DNA of 46,920 nucleotides from an uncultured Bacilli bacterium (GTDB lineage Bacteria > Bacillota_I > Bacilli_A > RF39 > UBA660), in assembly GCA_944358775.1 (NCBI GenBank), contig CALVRU010000006.1, positions 1-46,920 on the forward strand, written 5' to 3'. The translations under genes were made by a program, and so were the position numbers. The stretch's first letter is position 1, and every line of letters starts with the position of its first letter. Positions 25,349 to 34,112 of the stretch are shown here, piece after piece. The notes under the pieces were generated by a model that was not told the DNA's origin, did no database searches, and saw only the letters and a list, made by a program, of their open reading frames with translations.

Positions 25349-26623
25349 TCATTTCCGTTTTGCTTTCCATTTTCTTAAAAAAATCTTGCTTCTACGTAGT
25401 AACATATAAATATAATACCAATAAGATACCGGATATGTAAATTCTCCGATTAATTCGACGACATTGCCACCAAAACCACGTTTAAATTCATACATGCCAT
25501 AATTCTTATCTTTCGGATCAAACACACCAGAAATACCATAAAAATTCACATATGGGATCTGAAAACGATAAGCATCCAAGATATGTTCATTATACATCGC
25601 GTACTTCGGTGTAAATTGATGAAATTCGACCAAATAACCACTATATAACGTAAGATATTCTAACCCTGATTTTAAAGAAATCAAAACGCCGATATCTTTT
25701 CCCTGTGGATACTTCTTTTGAAAATCATATGCCGCTTCTAATTCTTGTTCACATTTTGAAATCTTCTTCTGAAGCGTTGTTTCCTGTTGCTTTAATTTTG
25801 CTCCAACCATATCCTTTTTCATTTTATCTAAAACCGTTTGATATTCTGCTTTTGCTTCTTCCAAGGATTGTTTTGCACATTCAATATAGTGCATCGGTTC
25901 GACATAAGCGATATAAATCCGCATTAAGTCGCCCATACAATCGTACATCTTCGTATAATAATCCAAACTACGATAAGCAAAATTTTTTCGTTCCGCTGTC
26001 TGAATTAAAATATCTTCCATACTATTCAAATCGTCTTTGGTACCAATTCGAACTTGTAATCCCTTTTTATAAGTGGCCTCAATATTTTTTCGGGTACTTT
26101 TAGAAAACCGTTTTTTCAATTCTTCATATGGAACATCTAAAGAAACCCGAAAGTTCCAACGCGATTGGGTAAATTCAAAATCCAAATTGAAACCATAATG
26201 ATGATACCCCAACTCTTTCAAATTTTCGATCGTCTCATCATCTCGAAAATTTTCAGGAACGACATTACCATTGATATCTCGCAATTGATAGATAACATTG
26301 GGATCTAGTTTGATCATCATGCCGTTTCTTTTTTTGACATAATCGATTAAATTCTTGGTAAAATAGGAAAGCAACTGTTTATCATGATAATCGATCAAAA
26401 AACCACGGGGCGCATAAAAGGTACGTTTACCAGCAATCGTTCTCGTTTCTGTCAACATACTAGCCGCGATAATTTGTTCTTTTTCTTTCACCCCTAAAAA
26501 ATGAAGTTCACTACCATATAGATGTCTCAAATGACCAAGTTCTACGGTTTGAAAAAAACTTTCTTGGGGATGATGAGATGCAAATTGAGTAAATTCTTCT
26601 TCCGATAAACGAACAAATATCAT
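25349..26623 (-). CDS. FemAB/MurM-family peptidyltransferase with coiled-coil arm (first in operon)
   Basis: This 424-residue paralog follows the flippase with a 4-nt overlap, and GAGGAGG lies upstream of the start. It shows TFYAPRGFLIDYH, QTAERKNFAYRS and VNFYGISG, then FKRGFGGNVVELIGE. The charged arm spans about 245-312. Compared with the other two, the HTS(A/E)RR block is altered to QTAERKN, which may affect the acceptor site. The protein is cytosolic and basic, as expected for enzymes working on lipid II at the membrane. It could perform the first addition in the bridge, but order in the operon does not prove order of action. Confidence 0.88.
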   Translation of the reverse strand: MIFVRLSEEEFTQFASHHPQESFFQTVELGHLRHLYGSELHFLGVKEKEQIIAASMLTETRTIAGKRTFYAPRGFLIDYHDKQLLSYFTKNLIDYVKKRNGMMIKLDPNVIYQLRDINGNVVPENFRDDETIENLKELGYHHYGFNLDFEFTQSRWNFRVSLDVPYEELKKRFSKSTRKNIEATYKKGLQVRIGTKDDLNSMEDILIQTAERKNFAYRSLDYYTKMYDCMGDLMRIYIAYVEPMHYIECAKQSLEEAKAEYQTVLDKMKKDMVGAKLKQQETTLQKKISKCEQELEAAYDFQKKYPQGKDIGVLISLKSGLEYLTLYSGYLVEFHQFTPKYAMYNEHILDAYRFQIPYVNFYGISGVFDPKDKNYGMYEFKRGFGGNVVELIGEFTYPVSYWYYIYMLLRRSKIFLRKWKAKRK

Positions 26624-28278
26624 GATATTTTCCTCCTCACTTTCTGATAAAATTCTTGCACAATTTCTTTTATATTTTTGCCAAAAAGGCCACGAAACAT
26701 GCCCATAATATTAGCAACCAAGAAATAAACTCCACCACCGATAAGGGCATAGAAAAGAATAACAAAAATGGAAACGACACGACTATGTCCTCCAAGTGGC
26801 ACGAGATGCGTACATAGAGTAAGTACTCCTACCATGATGAGAACTGCAATGACCGTTTTAATCGCCCGGCGAATCGTCGTCTTAAATGATACTTCATACT
26901 TCCCGTGCAAGAAAATAAAAGCAATCAATACAGACACCGAGTTACCAAAAATAGTCGATATCGTCGCCCCATAATAAGCTGGCCAACCAATTCGTGCACA
27001 AAGATGCATAAATGGCACATCACAAATAGCATTGACAATAAGGCCCGTTAACAAACTCGTAAATAGTACTTTATGCTCTTTCAAAGTTAACAAAGTCGTC
27101 GTACACATAGTAGACAAAACAGTTAAGAAAGCAGTATAGATCGAAAGACGAAAAACACTCGCCCCATACTCACTTGCTCCATAAAATGCATTCCACACTG
27201 GCTCTGCCAAAAAACTAAGGCCAACCGTCATCGGCAAAGTCACAAAAATCAAAATCTGCAATGTTTTGGTAATTTTATTACGAATATCACGGCGATCATT
27301 TTTCACTAAACTCCGTGTCAAGTTCGGAATCAAACTGACCATAAATCCGGTTCCAATCGCAATAATAATCATATTTAATTTATTTCCCCATGTCGAAATG
27401 ACACTCATGATACTTTCGGCAGAAGAAACCGAATAGCCCAAATCATTAACTAGTGTTTTCACGACAAAAAAGGTATCAACCGAATTATAAAGAGACTTAC
27501 AAACATCCCCAAAAATAAATGGAAATGCATAAAGCAAAATAGCCATGCCAATCGTCTTCGTCGAAATAACCTTCTCCTCAGTCGACTCTTTCACTAAATC
27601 ACTTTTGTTGATTTTTACCTGATGCTTTAAATACAAATAAGAAACGATACTACCGATCGTCGCACCAGCTAAAGCAACAGCAACACCGTATTTCAAAGGC
27701 AAATGAAAAACCTTCAAAACAAGATAACTACCGACAATAATAATCGACACTCGCACAATCTGTTCCAATACTTGCGAAACAGAAGTCGGTGTCATATACG
27801 TATGCCCCTGCAAATAACCACGATAAACACTCAAAATAGGAACTACTAAAACAGAAGTTGCAATCACTCGAATGACAAACGCAATATCTTCAATAGAGTT
27901 TCCTCCTGTAATATCTCCAATAATCCAAACTGCAATTTCTTTCGCAAAAATAAATAGTATGAGAAAACAAATAATACCTAAAACGGATAAAATACGTTTG
28001 GCAATCTTAAACGCTTTCTCTTTTGATTTAAAATAACCAAGCGTATCATATTCACTAATAATCTTACTGATTGCAAGTGGAATTCCCGCTGTCGATATTC
28101 CTAAAAAGATAGAATAAATATTATATGCATATCCATAAAGAGCTCCACCCTGTTCTCCGATAATCGCATGAAATGGAATAACATAAATAATTCCTAAAAT
28201 CTTCGATAAAACAATTCCGAGAGTTGCGACAACCGCACCTTGCATATAGGTGCTCTTTTTAAGTTTTCCATGAATCAT
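26620..28278 (-). CDS. MurJ/SpoVB-type lipid-linked oligosaccharide flippase (copy 2)
   Basis: This 552-residue polytopic membrane protein is co-linear with the copy at 5903-7558 over its whole length. Shared blocks are QGAVVATLGIVLSKILGIIY, QGGALYGYAYNIYS, YRGYLQGHTYMTPTS, MSVISTWGNKLNMI and IGTGFMVSLIPNLT. About 14 hydrophobic segments fit the MOP flippase fold. It is first in a four-gene operon with three FemAB-like enzymes, so it probably exports the lipid II that those enzymes branch. GGTGATGAC precedes ATG 28278. The extended -10 TGG-TATGAT (28295-28303) lies so close that the leader would be only about 10 nt. Confidence 0.9.
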   Translation of the reverse strand: MIHGKLKKSTYMQGAVVATLGIVLSKILGIIYVIPFHAIIGEQGGALYGYAYNIYSIFLGISTAGIPLAISKIISEYDTLGYFKSKEKAFKIAKRILSVLGIICFLILFIFAKEIAVWIIGDITGGNSIEDIAFVIRVIATSVLVVPILSVYRGYLQGHTYMTPTSVSQVLEQIVRVSIIIVGSYLVLKVFHLPLKYGVAVALAGATIGSIVSYLYLKHQVKINKSDLVKESTEEKVISTKTIGMAILLYAFPFIFGDVCKSLYNSVDTFFVVKTLVNDLGYSVSSAESIMSVISTWGNKLNMIIIAIGTGFMVSLIPNLTRSLVKNDRRDIRNKITKTLQILIFVTLPMTVGLSFLAEPVWNAFYGASEYGASVFRLSIYTAFLTVLSTMCTTTLLTLKEHKVLFTSLLTGLIVNAICDVPFMHLCARIGWPAYYGATISTIFGNSVSVLIAFIFLHGKYEVSFKTTIRRAIKTVIAVLIMVGVLTLCTHLVPLGGHSRVVSIFVILFYALIGGGVYFLVANIMGMFRGLFGKNIKEIVQEFYQKVRRKIS

Positions 28279-28294
28279 GTCATCACCTTATATA

Positions 28295-28303
28295 ATCATA
28301 CCA
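28295..28303 (-). promoter_or_regulatory. likely extended -10 of the flippase/FemAB operon
   Basis: TGG-TATGAT on the minus strand, with TTTTCT about 18 nt upstream as a poor -35. A very short leader is implied. Confidence 0.45.
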
Positions 28304-28320
28304 CTTTTTTCCGCAAAAAG

Positions 28321-28350
28321 AAAATCCTAGTTTTAAAAACCAGGATTTTA
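28321..28350 (-). terminator. terminator after the 147-aa membrane protein
   Basis: On the minus strand AAAATCCT-G-GTTT pairs with AAAC-T-AGGATTTT (one G-U pair), followed by a T-rich run. It separates the gene from the flippase operon. Confidence 0.8.
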
Positions 28351-28377
28351 TCATAATACGAATAGTAGCAAAAAGAT

Positions 28378-28821
28378 CTACGATCCGAATTCTTCCACGA
28401 TCTCTTTTAAACGCTCTAAATCTGGAATATCAATAAGATATTCATAGTTCGTTCCCTTTAAAGAAGAAGCGGTAACCAAATTAACTCCTAATAAAGCAAG
28501 ACTAACATCGTTCTCATCGAGAAATTGTAAATTCCAACGATTCCCTACCGTAACAATCCATTCCTCTTGAGAAATAGAAGATTTTTTTAAAATAGCAAGA
28601 ATTTCTAATATCTGATCTTCGTCCTCTATAATCCTATTGACTTTCCCATTTTCATCCGTACTATCCCTTACCAAAATTTTATCCGTCGCCTGCAACTGCT
28701 CGAACGCTTCCTCTAACGAAACTTTAGCCGGTGGATTCAGTCGTGAAAACAAAGCAATTCCTACAATAAAAATTATAAACGAACTGATAAAAATAATTGT
28801 GACAATATTACTAGTCTTCAT
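28378..28821 (-). CDS. membrane-anchored protein of unknown function
   Basis: This 147-residue protein has one N-terminal membrane segment (about 5-27) and an external acidic domain of about 115 residues with a pattern of alternating helices and strands (DKILVRDST, NRWNLQFLDEN, YLIDIPDLERL). No family is recognised. TAGGTG precedes ATG 28821, and a TATAAT-like box lies at 28864-28869. It is flanked by terminators and appears to be transcribed alone. Confidence 0.65.
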   Translation of the reverse strand: MKTSNIVTIIFISSFIIFIVGIALFSRLNPPAKVSLEEAFEQLQATDKILVRDSTDENGKVNRIIEDEDQILEILAILKKSSISQEEWIVTVGNRWNLQFLDENDVSLALLGVNLVTASSLKGTNYEYLIDIPDLERLKEIVEEFGS

Positions 28822-28869
28822 AGAATAACACCTACTATTTTCTTCTTACTTACATCTTATCATATTATA

Positions 28870-29075
28870 TATGATATCATCTATCTCTTTTTATCGATTT
28901 ATTCTTCGATACAAGCATTTAACAAAGTAATGATATTTATAAAATCATTATCCTCAACTTCTCTACAAACTTTAAGATTCAAATTTCATAATCGATCCTT
29001 CTTATATGTTCACATAGAACAAAACCGAATATTTCTTTGGTCCCTTCTAAAAGATAATACATAAAAATTTTTTAA
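28870..29075. other. AT-rich intergenic stretch with no gene seen
   Basis: The gap of about 300 nt between the 147-aa gene and the SPFH gene holds that gene's -10 at one end and the SPFH terminator at the other. Nothing else structured was recognised. Confidence 0.5.
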
Positions 29076-29114
29076 ACAAAAAATTCAATGACCCGGAATA
29101 AGAGTCATTGAATT
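29076..29114 (-). terminator. terminator after the SPFH/NfeD operon
   Basis: AATTCAATGAC and GTCATTGAATT form an 11-bp perfect stem, followed on the minus strand by a T-run. Confidence 0.85.
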
Positions 29115-29121
29115 ACTTTTC

Positions 29122-30054
29122 TTATTTTTTATCTTTTAAAGGTACTACTTTGGGTGGAACAGGTTTTGGTGCCGGTTTTTCATGATCGAGCATCTCACCA
29201 AACACTGTTCCCATAGTTGCTAAATTTTGAAGTTCCGATGGAATAATAATTTTAGTTGCATGACCATTTGCCACTTTTTCCATTGCTTCGTAACTTTTTA
29301 ATTTTAAATACGCCTCGTCTGCTTTTGCTTCGCGGATCATCCTGATACCTTGCGCATTCGCTTCTTGTACTTTAACAATTGCCTGTGCTTCTCCTTCTGC
29401 CTCACGGATTTGTGCTTCTTTTTTCGCATCTGCTCGCAAAATGGCACTTTCCTTTTCTCCTTCAGCAATCAAGATTGCCGCTTTCTTTTCCCCTTCTGCT
29501 TTTAAAATCGCTTCCCGGCGCTCACGTTCCGCCCGCATTTGTTTTTCCATTGCTTCTTGAATATCACGTGGTGGAATAATGTTTTTCACTTCTACCCGTG
29601 TCACTTTAATTCCCCATGGATCAGTTGCCTCATCGAGAATTGCTCGCATCTTCGAATTGATAATATCCCGTGATGTCAATGTCTCATCAAGCTCTAAATC
29701 ACCAATGATATTACGTAACGTCGTCGCCGTCAAATTTTCAATCGCACTGATTGGACTCTCCACTCCATAAGTATATAACTTCGGATCCGTTATCGAATAA
29801 TATACGACTGTATCGATTTGCATCGTAACATTATCTTCCGTAATTACCGGTTGTGGAGCAAAATCCTGCACGATCTCTTTCAAACTGACATTTGACGCAA
29901 TCCGTTCCACAAACGGAATAACATAATGAAGCCCCGTCTGCATTGTCCGATGATACGCGCCAAGACGTTCTACTACCATTGCTCGCGCCTGTGGCACAAT
30001 CCGAACACCAGATGCCACGATAATTAAAAGAATAACCAAAATAATCCAAACCAT
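29122..30054 (-). CDS. SPFH/stomatin-like (slipin, QmcA-type) membrane protein
   Basis: This 310-residue protein has a short N-terminal membrane anchor (about 1-18) and an SPFH/band 7 domain (about 18-190; RLGAYHRTMQTGLHYVIPF, VDTVVYYSITDP, IDDLELDETLTSRD-like block, WGIKVTRVEVKNI). A long Ala/Glu/Lys helix (about 165-250) with repeats of the AEGEKxxAIL type follows, as in stomatins and slipins that assemble into membrane rings and microdomains. It ends in a Pro-rich tail. AGGAGG precedes ATG 30054, 4 nt after nfeD. Stomatin and NfeD genes are commonly paired, and the two proteins are thought to cooperate in membrane quality control. Confidence 0.92.
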   Translation of the reverse strand: MVWIILVILLIIVASGVRIVPQARAMVVERLGAYHRTMQTGLHYVIPFVERIASNVSLKEIVQDFAPQPVITEDNVTMQIDTVVYYSITDPKLYTYGVESPISAIENLTATTLRNIIGDLELDETLTSRDIINSKMRAILDEATDPWGIKVTRVEVKNIIPPRDIQEAMEKQMRAERERREAILKAEGEKKAAILIAEGEKESAILRADAKKEAQIREAEGEAQAIVKVQEANAQGIRMIREAKADEAYLKLKSYEAMEKVANGHATKIIIPSELQNLATMGTVFGEMLDHEKPAPKPVPPKVVPLKDKK

Positions 30055-30058
30055 AATA

Positions 30059-30487
30059 CTAATCCTCCTCTTTTACTTCTCGTACTACTAGTTTTACCCC
30101 GTCGATTGACTCGACTTTCACTTTTGCATCTTTTTTTATTTTCTTATTCGCTGTGGCCGTCCAATATCTGCCACCTACTTTTACTTCGCCTGGCACCAAT
30201 TTTTGTATCTCTTCAGTAACAATACCAATTTGGCCGATTACACGATCTAAATTCGTTGCCACTTTCTGTCCTTTAAACTTCTTCATAAAAGGCTTTAAGA
30301 TCACCAAAATAAGCAAGCTGACCAAACCAAAAACTGCCACTTGAATAACCCAATTATCCAAAAATAGTGAAACAACGGAAGCCACCAAAGCACCGACTGC
30401 AAACCAAATACTCACTAAATTAACAGTCGAAAGTTCGACGATCACTAAGAAAATAAAAAGTACTAACCACCATTCAAATATATGCAT
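30059..30487 (-). CDS. NfeD-like membrane protein (short form)
   Basis: This 142-residue protein has a cluster of hydrophobic segments (about 3-75) followed by a soluble beta-barrel of about 55 residues (IGQIGIVTEEI, PGEVKVGGRYW, VESIDGVKLVV), the OB-fold typical of the NfeD C-terminal domain. It lacks the ClpP-like protease domain found in long NfeD proteins. ATG 30487 follows AAGGTGGTG; the frame also opens at GTG 30493. Its stop is 4 nt from the SPFH start. Confidence 0.88.
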   Translation of the reverse strand: MHIFEWWLVLFIFLVIVELSTVNLVSIWFAVGALVASVVSLFLDNWVIQVAVFGLVSLLILVILKPFMKKFKGQKVATNLDRVIGQIGIVTEEIQKLVPGEVKVGGRYWTATANKKIKKDAKVKVESIDGVKLVVREVKEED

Positions 30488-30515
30488 CACCACCTTATCC
30501 TATTACCCAATATTT

Positions 30516-30575
30516 TCAAGTAACAAAAAAAGCGCAAAACCTAGGAGTAAAAAATTCCCAAATCACACGCTTCAT
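30516..30575 (-). other. short ORF overlapping a GU-rich hairpin upstream of nfeD (possible leader/attenuator)
   Basis: A 19-codon frame, MKRVIWEFFTPRFCAFFVT, starts at ATG 30575 behind a good AGAGGTG site. The same RNA folds into a stem in which AGCGTGTGATTTGGGA faces TCCTAGGTTTTGCGCT with 15 of 16 positions paired, several by G-U, then a run of T. On the opposite strand those wobbles become mismatches, so the structure belongs to the minus strand. It could be an attenuator for nfeD. Translation is unproven. Confidence 0.35.
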
Positions 30576-30594
30576 CACCTCTTCAATTACTGAT

Positions 30595-30603
30595 ATTATA
30601 TCA
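30595..30603 (-). promoter_or_regulatory. extended -10 upstream of the nfeD leader
   Basis: TGA-TATAAT on the minus strand, about 12 nt before the AGAGGTG site of the short leader frame. No good -35 was seen. Confidence 0.5.
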
Positions 30604-30653
30604 TATTCCACCTAAAATGAAAAGATCCACCATAATTAAACTTCGTAAAAAAC

Positions 30654-30682
30654 AAAAAGTGTAATATCCAATTACACTTTTA
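30654..30682 (-). terminator. terminator after the UcpA-like gene
   Basis: AAAAGTGTAAT and ATTACACTTTT form an 11-bp perfect stem with a 5-nt loop, followed on the minus strand by TTTTTGTTTTTT. Confidence 0.88.
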
Positions 30683-30719
30683 TCAACTCAAAAACACGTT
30701 ATTATTTAGAAAAATATTT

Positions 30720-31508
30720 TTAACTTCCCATTGTCATCGTTTCTGGAAGTGTACTACCACCATCGATCACAATCGAACTACCCGTAATGTAACTCGACTC
30801 CTCGCTTGCCAAGAAAGCCGCCAACTCTCCCAACTCATTGATCTTGCCAAGTCGACCAAGAGGAATTGCTTGACTGATACCATCGATTACACTTTCCGGA
30901 TCTTCTTGATTACTATCAAGTGCCATTCCTTGCACCATTGGAGTCTTAATATATCCCGGCAAAATCGCATTCACATTAATATGATATGGTGCAAATTCAC
31001 GGGCAAGTGCCTTCGTAAATCCAACCAAAGCCGCCTTTGTCGTTGCATACGCCGCCTCACCTGGATCTGCCACCATCACCCCCGTCACACTCGATAAATT
31101 AATAATTTTTCCATAACGATTTTTTACCATATATGGAACGATTGCATGAGTCACATTCCAAGTACCATCGATGTTGATCCCAAAATGATAATCCCGATCT
31201 TCTTCCGTCATTTCCAAAAACGGTTTCAATTTACAAACTCCAGCATTATTTACCAAAATATCGATTCGCTCATATTCCTTAATCACTTCTTCCACCGACT
31301 GTTGAACAGAGCGAGCATCGCGAATATCCAAATGATATGCTTTTACAGGATACCCTTTTTCCCTTAAAACTTCTTCTACTTCAAAAACACGTTCATTATA
31401 GTCTGCGATAATTACCGTAGCCCCATACTTCAAAAACATTTTTACAATTCCTAAACCATTCCCCATCGCGCCGCCTGTTACATAGGCAACTTTACCATCT
31501 AATTTCAT
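30720..31508 (-). CDS. ucpA: SDR family oxidoreductase, UcpA-like
   Basis: This 262-residue classical SDR has the cofactor motif TGGAMGNG (11-18), NNAG (87-90), Asn112, Ser140 and the YATTK active site with Tyr154 and Lys158. The C-terminal part (EDPESV, AIPLGRL, ELAAFLASEESSYITG, DGGSTLPET) resembles E. coli UcpA as I remember it; the assignment rests on that recall. Substrate is unknown for the family. The start is ATG 31508 behind TAGGAGGATTT, whose bases overlap the corA stop, so the two genes are co-transcribed. The reading frame is open upstream inside corA, but no start there is supported. Confidence 0.8.
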   Translation of the reverse strand: MKLDGKVAYVTGGAMGNGLGIVKMFLKYGATVIIADYNERVFEVEEVLREKGYPVKAYHLDIRDARSVQQSVEEVIKEYERIDILVNNAGVCKLKPFLEMTEEDRDYHFGINIDGTWNVTHAIVPYMVKNRYGKIINLSSVTGVMVADPGEAAYATTKAALVGFTKALAREFAPYHINVNAILPGYIKTPMVQGMALDSNQEDPESVIDGISQAIPLGRLGKINELGELAAFLASEESSYITGSSIVIDGGSTLPETMTMGS

Positions 31509-31516
31509 AAATCCTC

Positions 31517-32461
31517 CTATAACATATTCTTCTTTCTTAATACGAATGCGACAATCAAAGATACTAAAATAGAAATACAAATCAAAATCCAAAAAGAAAA
31601 TGGATTACTTTGAAAACTACCAAGTGGAACATTCATTCCTAAAAAAGATGCTACCATTGTCGGAATCGATATAACAATCGTAATTCCCGTTAAAAACTTC
31701 ATTACCCCATTCAAATTATTGGAAATAACTGTTGCAAACGAATCCGTCATACTACTCAAAATCTCCCGGTACAAATTAGCCATTTCAATTCCTTGTGAAT
31801 TTTCAATTATGGCATCATCGAAAAGATCGGCATCTTCTTGAAACAAAGGAATAACATTTCCCTTACTGATTTTTTCCAATACGACAGCATTTTCTCTTAA
31901 TGAAGTAGAAAAATATACCAATGCTTTTTCAAGCGACAACATCTTCGCTAAATCTCGGTTCGAAGTCGATGTAAACATTAAATCTTCGGTTGCCTCAATA
32001 TCTTGATTAATTAACTTTAATCCTTTCAAATAATAAGTAGCTACTTGATAAAGAATCTGAATCACAAAACGACTTTTATGATCCGTATAAAATTCCTTAA
32101 CCTTATCTTCCTGAAAAAGTTGCATAAATTCAAATTCCTTATTGGATATCGTCACTACATATTGATCACGCAACAGTAAGATTCCAAGTGGATACGTTTT
32201 AACCTGTGATTGGCCATGACGCATATATCTTTTTGGAACATCGATAATGATCAATTGTTGATTTTCCTCCGTATCGACTCTAGGCTGTTCCTCATCATCT
32301 AAAATCCGAATGAAAAAATCAGGTTCTAAGTCTAGTTTTTTGGAAACTTCACAAATTTCCTGTTCGGTTGGCGCTGTCAAATGAATCCAGCTACCGACGG
32401 TAATCTCTTTTTGGGTAAACAGGTGATCGTCTGTCATCAATTTTCGATAAATCTGTATCAT
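31517..32461 (-). CDS. corA: CorA-like divalent cation transporter
   Basis: This 314-residue protein has the CorA plan: a long acidic cytoplasmic N-terminal domain and two C-terminal membrane helices. The selectivity signature is FLGMN, with Gly-Met-Asn at 275-277 after the first helix. The pentamer carries Mg2+ (in some members Co2+ or Ni2+) down its gradient. GGAGGG precedes ATG 32461. Promoter TTGTTT (32508-32513), 17 nt, TATAAT (32485-32490). The 8-bp inverted repeat TATACTAT/ATAGTATA (32472-32495) covers the transcription start and could be an operator. UcpA follows in the same transcript. Confidence 0.9.
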   Translation of the reverse strand: MIQIYRKLMTDDHLFTQKEITVGSWIHLTAPTEQEICEVSKKLDLEPDFFIRILDDEEQPRVDTEENQQLIIIDVPKRYMRHGQSQVKTYPLGILLLRDQYVVTISNKEFEFMQLFQEDKVKEFYTDHKSRFVIQILYQVATYYLKGLKLINQDIEATEDLMFTSTSNRDLAKMLSLEKALVYFSTSLRENAVVLEKISKGNVIPLFQEDADLFDDAIIENSQGIEMANLYREILSSMTDSFATVISNNLNGVMKFLTGITIVISIPTMVASFLGMNVPLGSFQSNPFSFWILICISILVSLIVAFVLRKKNML

Positions 32462-32484
32462 TTAACCCTCCTATACTATTATTC

Positions 32485-32513
32485 ATTATAGTATAAATTA
32501 ACAAAAGAAACAA
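32485..32513 (-). promoter_or_regulatory. promoter of corA-ucpA
   Basis: TTGTTT, a 17-nt spacer and TATAAT on the minus strand. An inverted repeat (TATACTAT, 8-nt gap, ATAGTATA) at 32472-32495 overlaps the -10 and start site. Confidence 0.65.
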
Positions 32514-32522
32514 TCTTTCCAT

Positions 32523-33800
32523 CTACATTTTTAATTTCTTTAATTCAGCAAGTTCACTTACCGTAACGAACTGATAATCTTGTTCTTTCAGCTTCTTAAT
32601 TAAATCACGCACCACTTCAACCGTTCGAGCATGCGTATCATGCATCAAAATAATCGCACCATCATATACATCATCCATCGTCCGATTGACGATCGTCTTG
32701 ACATTTTTCAACTTCCAATCGAGTGAGTCTACATTCCATAATACGATCTCTAAATTCGTACTGGTCTTAATCTTCTGATTCGAAAATCCATAAGTAGGAC
32801 GCAAATAAGTAGGTGTATAACCAGTAAATCGATAGATCACTTCCTGTGTATCATTTACCTGCTTTTGAATCTCTTCTTTACTAAGACGTCGCATCGATTT
32901 ATGATTATAAGAATGATTGCCAAGTTCATTTCCATTCAAAATTGCCTGCCGAATTGTATCTTGATAGCTCTCTACTTTATTCCCTAACACGAAGAAAGTA
33001 GCTACTGCATTCTCCTCTTTTAAAATAGTTAAAATCTCATTTGTATATTTACTAGGACCATCGTCAAAAGTCAAAGCCACTACTTTTTTACTAACATCGA
33101 TAACCGATCGATTGGAATCAACCCAAGAAACATCCACAAAAACATCCTTCGTTATCTTTATCTTGGAATTAATTTCTTGCCAAGGAATCGTAATGGAAAC
33201 GATATTACAATATCCTGCCGTAATTTCGTAAGGATTGAAATAAAAAGTAAGTACTTCATCATTAAAAGTAAAAAGCGAATAAGAGGCAAAATCCGGTCCT
33301 ATTACACTTTGGAGTTCATCCATTAAAATGCAATCTTTATATTTTTGAATAAATTTCTGCTGTAACACTGGAACGAGCCTTGTTAATTCTTCTTGCGTCA
33401 TAATATCTGAAAGCGTAAGTATCTTATTTTTACTACGATCAAATACGAATGTTTTGATTTCATTAATAGGATGCGCTAAACCTTCATTATTTCGAAAAAA
33501 AGTCAAAACGATTTGAATATAACGATCATTCACTACCCAATATCGATAGTCTACATTAAACTCTCGCATCATCCCTTCTGCTTCCGCACGAAATAAAGTT
33601 TCTTGCTGAGAAACAGCCGTTTCGACAAGTCGATCTAACTTGCGAATGCCAGTAACGGGATAATTAATACTAATTTCCGTCCCATTTTCCTTCTCGATCC
33701 GAGTATAAACGTGCATATCAACTGGACGATCCAACACCCACCAACTAACGCCTATAACAATCCCAATCAAAAAAATCCCCAAAATTAAATAACGTTTCAT
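32523..33800 (-). CDS. PdaC-like polysaccharide deacetylase (NodB domain)
   Basis: This 425-residue protein has an N-terminal membrane anchor (about 4-22), a beta-rich middle domain (about 30-220, of the DUF4163/DUF3298 kind seen in PdaC) and a C-terminal NodB carbohydrate-esterase 4 domain (about 238-420). Catalytic and metal residues are TFDDGPS with Asp246 and Asp247, HSYNH with His296 and His300, LWNVDS (353-359) and HDTH with His387. The third motif reads RPTYG, where RPPxG is usual. The protein probably removes acetyl groups from peptidoglycan sugars outside the membrane, raising lysozyme resistance. AGGTGGAAAA precedes ATG 33800. Confidence 0.9.
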   Translation of the reverse strand: MKRYLILGIFLIGIVIGVSWWVLDRPVDMHVYTRIEKENGTEISINYPVTGIRKLDRLVETAVSQQETLFRAEAEGMMREFNVDYRYWVVNDRYIQIVLTFFRNNEGLAHPINEIKTFVFDRSKNKILTLSDIMTQEELTRLVPVLQQKFIQKYKDCILMDELQSVIGPDFASYSLFTFNDEVLTFYFNPYEITAGYCNIVSITIPWQEINSKIKITKDVFVDVSWVDSNRSVIDVSKKVVALTFDDGPSKYTNEILTILKEENAVATFFVLGNKVESYQDTIRQAILNGNELGNHSYNHKSMRRLSKEEIQKQVNDTQEVIYRFTGYTPTYLRPTYGFSNQKIKTSTNLEIVLWNVDSLDWKLKNVKTIVNRTMDDVYDGAIILMHDTHARTVEVVRDLIKKLKEQDYQFVTVSELAELKKLKM

Positions 33801-33827
33801 TTTTCCACCTAATAAACCATATGCAAT

Positions 33828-33859
33828 ATAAAAAAAAGATTGTGATATTTCACAATCTT
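33828..33859 (-). terminator. terminator after the 84-aa gene
   Basis: On the minus strand AAGATTGTGA and TCACAATCTT form a 10-bp perfect stem with a 4-nt loop, followed by a run of eight T. It overlaps the stop codon of the small gene. Confidence 0.85.
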
Positions 33860-34112
33860 AATACTTTTTTTGTCTCATTTTAACAACTCGTTTCGAGGGC
33901 ACCAAGACTCGATCACGAAATCCTTGATATAGATCAAACGCACCACCAACTAATACCAAAGATTCTCGAATAATACCTCTCGTAACACAAATGGTGATTC
34001 GTTTACTATGATCTACTATCTCTTGAAACTTTTCCATAGGATCTGTTTCCGAATAGGCAACATAATAATCACCATCCTTTACTGGTAATTTATAAAATCC
34101 ATTTTTATTCAT
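33858..34112 (-). CDS. small basic protein of unknown function
   Basis: This 84-residue protein is not recognised. It has no membrane segment; the C-terminus (RDRVLVPSKRVVKMRQKK) is strongly basic. The ATG at 34112 is chosen because AAGGG lies about 9 nt upstream. It overlaps the end of the CDP-alcohol transferase by 8 nt, so the two are coupled, and a strong terminator ends the transcript. Confidence 0.6.
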   Translation of the reverse strand: MNKNGFYKLPVKDGDYYVAYSETDPMEKFQEIVDHSKRITICVTRGIIRESLVLVGGAFDLYQGFRDRVLVPSKRVVKMRQKKY

